The notes beneath the pieces are model-generated. The model was not told where the DNA came from, ran no database searches, and worked only from the letters and a program-made list of their open reading frames with translations. The position numbers and the translations under genes were made by a program. Below, one piece after another: positions 13,395-16,652 of a stretch of 16,652 nt of DNA; position 1 is the stretch's first letter; each line of letters starts with the position of its first letter. Origin of the DNA: Lichenihabitans sp033947565 (lineage in GTDB: Bacteria; Pseudomonadota; Alphaproteobacteria; Rhizobiales; Beijerinckiaceae); the NCBI RefSeq assembly GCF_033947565.1, contig NZ_JARPVX010000083.1, positions 1 to 16,652 on the forward strand, in the 5' to 3' direction.

Positions 13395-13766
13395 GCCGAA
13401 CTCCTCGAAGGCATAAGGCAGCCGCACCGCAAGGCGGGCCGCTGTTGTGTCGATATGTCAAAGGAGGGTCGTAGCAAGCGCACCGTGCATCGCAGGGTGC
13501 AAGAACCGAACGTTCAGCCTAGGATCGATAAGATCAACATGATGGATGCTTGTTGCTTTGTCAAGATATCCGGATTGTGCTTGCGATCGCGGCTTTCCCC
13601 GCAGTTCACGCATGTAATCGCTTGACGCGGTGGGAATTCGACGCGTGCCGGACACAAACGTACCTTGGGTCCTTGGACGGATTATTTCCGGTCGAGAACA
13701 TTGCCCTGAACGATTGCGGCAGATCGCGGTTGCCTTCTTAGGATCACCCAGCAGGAGGATGGCGCC
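13395..13766. promoter_or_regulatory. 372-bp divergent intergenic region
   Basis: This is the longest gene-free stretch. It should hold the leader and promoter of the cold-shock gene on the minus strand (TTGACA at 13564-13559, 17 nt, then a weak CATGTT at 13541-13536) and the promoter of the 13767 gene on the plus strand. No RNA gene or repeat was recognised. The part from 13520 to 13620 is lower in GC than its surroundings. The -10 match is poor, so the exact cold-shock promoter is uncertain. Confidence 0.5.
13707..13731 (+). promoter_or_regulatory. EcfG-like promoter candidate for the 58-residue gene
   Basis: TGAAC, 16 bases, GGTT shares GAAC and GTT, with correct spacing, with the consensus GGAAC-N16-CGTT. 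Transcription would start near 13738, leaving AGGAGG at 13753-13758 in the leader. It is the weakest of the three EcfG-like sites in the window. Confidence 0.3.
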
Positions 13767-13943
13767 ATGGCGGATGAGAAACAAGCCGACAAGGACGCAA
13801 ACGATGTTACGGACCTCTCGTCCGAGCGCTTGACCGCTCCCGCTTTCGAGCTGGAACAGCGTCGGCAAAAGATCCAGAACGAAGTCAAGCAGGACGGCGA
13901 AGGAACGCGCGAGCCTCAGAAACCCGTCAATCAGGACGGGTGA
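13767..13943 (+). CDS. 58-residue acidic/hydrophilic protein, unknown
   Basis: The protein MADEKQADKDANDVTDLSSE continues with a possible amphipathic helix FELEQRRQKIQNEVKQDG and ends QKPVNQDG. It lacks Cys and Trp and is highly charged, so it is likely disordered or a small coiled coil. Such hydrophilic proteins are common among stress-induced genes of Rhizobiales. The start is the ATG at 13767, with AGGAGG 8 nt upstream. A different-frame ATG at 13759 abuts that site too closely. It is followed by the convergent catalase-family gene 111 bp away. Confidence 0.6.
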   Translation: MADEKQADKDANDVTDLSSERLTAPAFELEQRRQKIQNEVKQDGEGTREPQKPVNQDG

Positions 13944-13999
13944 GCGCACCGCGACCTGACCTGCTGCCAGTCATCGGCCGATAGTCTGAAAGGGGCGCG

Positions 14000-14023
14000 G
14001 TTGCCGGGGTACCTCCCGACAAC
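14000..14023. terminator. Imperfect hairpin between convergent genes
   Basis: GTTGCCGGGG (14000-14009) pairs with TCCCGACAAC (14014-14023), with one mismatch and one G-U pair around a 4-nt loop. It lies between the 58-residue gene and the catalase-family gene, where a terminator would be expected, but it lacks a T-run. Confidence 0.35.
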
Positions 14024-14054
14024 TCGATGTGGTGCTCGACGCAGGCGTTCCGCG

Positions 14055-15152
14055 CTAAGCCGGGATGTCAGCCACATCCGACGGATGCACCTCCGAAACC
14101 CCGTTCTCGCGATGCCTGAATGCCGACAGCGCGCGGTAGACTTGCAGGCGCGCCCGCATCACCGATCCGAGCGGCCGATGGGCGTCGAGTGAGTGGGACG
14201 GCCGAAACGTCAGCCGCTCGTCGAAATAAGCTTGTCGTGCTGGGCTGTACGCATCCTGGGCCGGGATCGTAATGGTCCCGACCGTACGATAAGGGCTTTC
14301 GGCTGCCGGCCACTCGATCGAAGCGTCCTCGATCGGCTGCGTCTTTGCGTCGGTCCAAAGCTGCGCCCGGAGATCGAACCGTGTTTCGTGCATGCGCACG
14401 ACCTCGACCAATCCGTGGCGGAAGCCGTCCTCATCGGCTTGTGGATCGAGGCGCCAGTCCCGCAACCCGTCCTGGGCCGGTGATGCCGGGAAAGCCGCAA
14501 GCTTCGCCACGTGATCTCCGAAGCGCATCGGGGCTTGGCTGAAATAGGGTTCGGCCAAGGGGTGGCTGAACGGGTGGCCGAAGAAGTCCGCCATCGGGCT
14601 TTCCGTCCCGAGGGCATGCAGCAGCCGGTTGAAGCCGCGGGCCGTGGCCGACACCGCACTTTTCACCCCTTCCGGCAATGCGGTCGCCTTGCCGATCACG
14701 GTCCCGTCCCGCAGGAATCCTTGTGCGGTTCCGGACGGGAAGGTGGTGCCGGAGGCGAGGACGAAATCCTGCGTGTCGTCCGCATGTCCCGCCAGCTTCT
14801 CGCCCGCGACACCGAACACCTTGATCGACATGCCGCGGTGAGTCGACACGCGATCGCCGAGCGTTTCCCCGGGCCCCTGGGCAAAGCGGATCGCCACGGG
14901 ATGGCGACCGCCTGCCGCGAAAAGGCCCTGAGCCATCTCGGGCGGCAGATCCTTTGCGATCTCGAGCGTGCCGATCACGAGGCCGGTGCTCTTGGCATGC
15001 GAGGCCCGCACGGCATGTCGCTCGCGCTTCTCCACCGTTTCGCTTTGCTGCGTCATCCCCTTGATGATGCCGTCGATCGCCTCCTGCTCGTCCGGGCGGG
15101 GCTGTTCGACGTCGGCACTATAGCGAAGGTAGGTCATGCTGTGAAAACGCAT
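14055..15152 (-). CDS. Catalase-family haem protein, SrpA/y4iL type
   Basis: The 365-residue protein is a short relative of catalase. The distal region has H52 in RASHAKSTG, and DDTQDFVLASG probably corresponds to the catalase Asn motif region. RHPVAIRFA and HRGMSIKVFG form the barrel. The probable haem-ligand Tyr339 lies in MRARLQVYRALSAF, with R335 four residues before it as in R-x3-Y of catalases. The protein is shorter than true monofunctional catalases (about 480 or more residues), so the catalase C-terminal domains are absent. Family members may degrade peroxide weakly or act as peroxygenase or lipoxygenase-like enzymes. The start is the ATG at 15152, preceded by GGCGGGG. An ATG at 15137 is possible. 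No signal peptide is visible. It lies 87 bp downstream of the serine acetyltransferase gene on the same strand. Confidence 0.88.
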   Translation of the reverse strand: MRFHSMTYLRYSADVEQPRPDEQEAIDGIIKGMTQQSETVEKRERHAVRASHAKSTGLVIGTLEIAKDLPPEMAQGLFAAGGRHPVAIRFAQGPGETLGDRVSTHRGMSIKVFGVAGEKLAGHADDTQDFVLASGTTFPSGTAQGFLRDGTVIGKATALPEGVKSAVSATARGFNRLLHALGTESPMADFFGHPFSHPLAEPYFSQAPMRFGDHVAKLAAFPASPAQDGLRDWRLDPQADEDGFRHGLVEVVRMHETRFDLRAQLWTDAKTQPIEDASIEWPAAESPYRTVGTITIPAQDAYSPARQAYFDERLTFRPSHSLDAHRPLGSVMRARLQVYRALSAFRHRENGVSEVHPSDVADIPA

Positions 15153-15239
15153 GACCCCGCCATGAAGGTTGCACCGCCGGACAGAAGTTTAGAGGCGGTC
15201 CAGAATAGCTGGTCGCCTGAAAATCACAGGCGTAGCCGC

Positions 15240-16193
15240 TCAGGCGCCGGAGGTCCGCATGCGGGCCTGGGTGACGCTGCTGTGCGGCGGCACGTCGTCG
15301 GTGAGCCAGACGTTGCCGCCGATCACCGCGTGATGGCCGACCGTGATGCGGCCCAGCACCGTGGCACCCGCGTAGATCACCACATCGTCCTCGATGATCG
15401 GATGGCGCGGCTGCCCCTTGACGAGCCGCCCATCCCCGTCGACGGCGAAACTCCGCGCCCCCAGGGTAACGGCCTGGTAGAGCCGCACGCGATTGCCGAT
15501 AATGGCCGTTTCGCCGATCACCACGCCGGTGCCGTGGTCGATGAAGAAGCTGTCTCCGATGGCAGCGCCGGGATGGATGTCGATCGCGGTCTTTGCATGC
15601 GCGGCCTGGGAGATCAGCCGAGCCACCAGTGTGGCATCGAGCCGATAAAGCGCCCGCGCCAATCGGTAGTGCAGGATGGCGGTCATGCCCGGATAGCCCA
15701 GCATGATCTCCGGGTAGCTGGTGGCCGCCGGGTCGCCCGCAAAGGCCGCCATCAGGTCGCTGACGATCAGGTTCCGGATCGTCGGCAAGGTCTCCGCAAA
15801 GCTCGTCACGATCGCGTCCGCCTTGGCCTCGGCGTGGGCGATCTCGGGCTCCCCGTCGCGCGAAGCGCTGCGGATGTCGCGCAGCACCTGCTCGGTCAAC
15901 CCGTCGAGGGCATCCGCCAGGGTGTAGTCGACGTAATCGTCGATCACATCCGGGTTGGGGGTCGGGTCGCCGTAATGGGTCGGGAACAGCGCGGCGGCAA
16001 GCTTCTCGACCACCTGGGCCACGGCCTTGGCGGACGGCAGGTGCCGGATCCGACCCTCGTGCCGGATGTTATGGGTTTCCTCGCGCGACTGCCGCAGCCG
16101 ATCCACCACGCCGCCGAGGCTCGACCGCCAGGGGCGGCCCGGCAGGGGACCGGTGCGCGAGAGCGGGAAATCCATGATGTTGCCGTCCGTCAT
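15240..16193 (-). CDS. Serine O-acetyltransferase (EpsC-type), cysteine biosynthesis
   Basis: The 317-residue protein makes O-acetyl-L-serine from serine and acetyl-CoA, the precursor that takes up sulfide in cysteine synthesis. An N-terminal helical domain (about 25-195) is followed by a left-handed parallel beta-helix of hexapeptide repeats. In this part DIHP (205-208) and FIDHGTGVVIGETA (217-230) carry the His/Asp residues expected at the active site. It is longer than E. coli CysE (273 residues) and has the extended helical N-terminus seen in EpsC-annotated members. The start is the ATG at 16193, with GAAGGTGAA upstream. A second in-frame ATG lies at 16175. The neighbouring SfnB-like gene ends 77 bp upstream on the same strand, and the two together suggest a sulfur-acquisition operon. 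Confidence 0.92.
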   Translation of the reverse strand: MTDGNIMDFPLSRTGPLPGRPWRSSLGGVVDRLRQSREETHNIRHEGRIRHLPSAKAVAQVVEKLAAALFPTHYGDPTPNPDVIDDYVDYTLADALDGLTEQVLRDIRSASRDGEPEIAHAEAKADAIVTSFAETLPTIRNLIVSDLMAAFAGDPAATSYPEIMLGYPGMTAILHYRLARALYRLDATLVARLISQAAHAKTAIDIHPGAAIGDSFFIDHGTGVVIGETAIIGNRVRLYQAVTLGARSFAVDGDGRLVKGQPRHPIIEDDVVIYAGATVLGRITVGHHAVIGGNVWLTDDVPPHSSVTQARMRTSGA

Positions 16194-16270
16194 AGGGGTT
16201 CACCTTCAGCTAGGGGCCGGTGCGGCGGCCGCCAGACGCCGTGGCGCCCTTCTGCCGCGGCAATCGGCCG

Positions 16271-16652
16271 TCAGGCTTGGCCGACCCGCCACGACAAGGG
16301 CGGCTCCCGGCCGTTGACGGCGAAATCGCCGACGATGCGCGCCTTGTAGATGCGCGGGTTGTGGGACGTCAGGGTGCGGGCGTTGCGCCAATGGCGGTCG
16401 AGCCCGGCGTCCCGCAACACCGCCGAGGCGCCGAGCGCATCGAACAAGATCGTCGTGGCCTCGAGGATGAGATCCGGCACCACCGTGACGGCCTGGGCGG
16501 ATTCCACCTCCGCCTCGAGCACCGCGGCCTCGATGGCGTCGCGGCCTGCCGTGGCGGCGCGCTCGACGGCTTGCGCCACCTGCCCCACGATGGCGCCGGC
16601 CGCATAGGCGGCGCCCCGCACGCGGCCCACCACCTGCAACACCTGCGGGTCG
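16271..16652 (-). CDS. SfnB/DszC-like flavin-dependent monooxygenase of the acyl-CoA dehydrogenase fold (C-terminal part)
   Basis: About 126 residues are present. The 5' end lies beyond the window, and the frame is open to the last base (beginning DPQVLQ). The sequence is helical and Ala-rich. LFDALGASAVLRDAGLDRHW is typical of acyl-CoA dehydrogenase C-terminal domains. RHWRNARTLTSHNPRIYKAR followed by VGDFAVNGREPP matches the ending of SfnB/DszC-type FMNH2-dependent monooxygenases, which release sulfur from dimethyl sulfone, dibenzothiophene and similar compounds. The Cys-synthesis gene immediately downstream fits a sulfur role. Fatty-acid acyl-CoA dehydrogenases usually lack the HWRNAR motif, which argues against a beta-oxidation function. 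The substrate cannot be told from this fragment. Confidence 0.82.
   Translation of the reverse strand, partial: DPQVLQVVGRVRGAAYAAGAIVGQVAQAVERAATAGRDAIEAAVLEAEVESAQAVTVVPDLILEATTILFDALGASAVLRDAGLDRHWRNARTLTSHNPRIYKARIVGDFAVNGREPPLSWRVGQA

Noticed and set aside
14511..16349. Long open frame of 612 codons on the plus strand
   Set aside because: It crosses the antisense of both the catalase-family and serine acetyltransferase genes, which have clear motifs. It is a GC-driven shadow.
1..16652. CRISPR array, tRNA, rRNA or phage genes
   Set aside because: No regularly spaced repeats, cloverleaf sequences, rRNA signatures or phage structural genes were seen on either strand.

Overview
The window reads as a contig end from a high-GC alphaproteobacterium, most likely of the order Hyphomicrobiales (Rhizobiales). 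The reasons are the PE-Lig-Pol form of LigD with a separate Ku gene, the small Lys-rich and acidic proteins typical of that order, an IS5/IS427-type transposase, and GGAAC-N16-xGTT promoter-like sequences of the EcfG (general stress sigma) type. Genus cannot be fixed from this sequence. The first 19 bases are exactly the Tn5/Nextera mosaic-end adapter, so biological sequence starts at base 20.

Layout. 20-1387: the 3' part of a dihydroxyacetone-kinase-like DhaL gene followed by a 3-hydroxyacyl-CoA dehydrogenase family gene. 1421-7452: a bacterial non-homologous end-joining (NHEJ) locus, with ligD on the minus strand and ku on the plus strand facing away from it. Between them lie a small conserved-type protein (4137-4376), two palindromes (4375-4465), a CGNR zinc-finger protein, an exported ABM-like protein with a perfect 18-bp palindromic operator, and a decayed IS5-family element (about 5700-6500). 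This middle part looks lower in GC than its surroundings and is probably acquired. 7454-8946: a coiled-coil 'TolA-like' gene convergent with ku, then exonuclease III, so repair functions continue. 9050-11703: a possible 18-aa leader peptide overlapping an SDR gene, a convergent stand-alone receiver-domain protein, and a CPA1-type cation/proton antiporter. 11813-13943: a transglutaminase-like protein lacking the usual active-site His, a 62-aa unknown protein, a 42-aa Lys-rich protein, a strong terminator, a cold-shock protein, and a 58-aa acidic protein. 14055-16652: three minus-strand genes, namely a SrpA/y4iL-type catalase-family protein, a serine O-acetyltransferase (EpsC type), and the 3' part of an SfnB/DszC-like flavin monooxygenase.

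How the parts may work together. LigD and Ku make up the two-component NHEJ machine and exonuclease III adds base-excision and end processing. EcfG-like promoters lie directly upstream of ligD (GGAAC-N16-TGTT), of ku (CGAAC-N16-CGTT, next to the IS right flank) and of the 58-aa protein (TGAAC-N16-GGTT). This suggests stationary-phase or desiccation-stress control of the repair module. The ligD promoter also favours a GTG start at 4024 over the ATG at 4042. The last two genes point to sulfur assimilation. No CRISPR array, tRNA, rRNA or prophage was seen.
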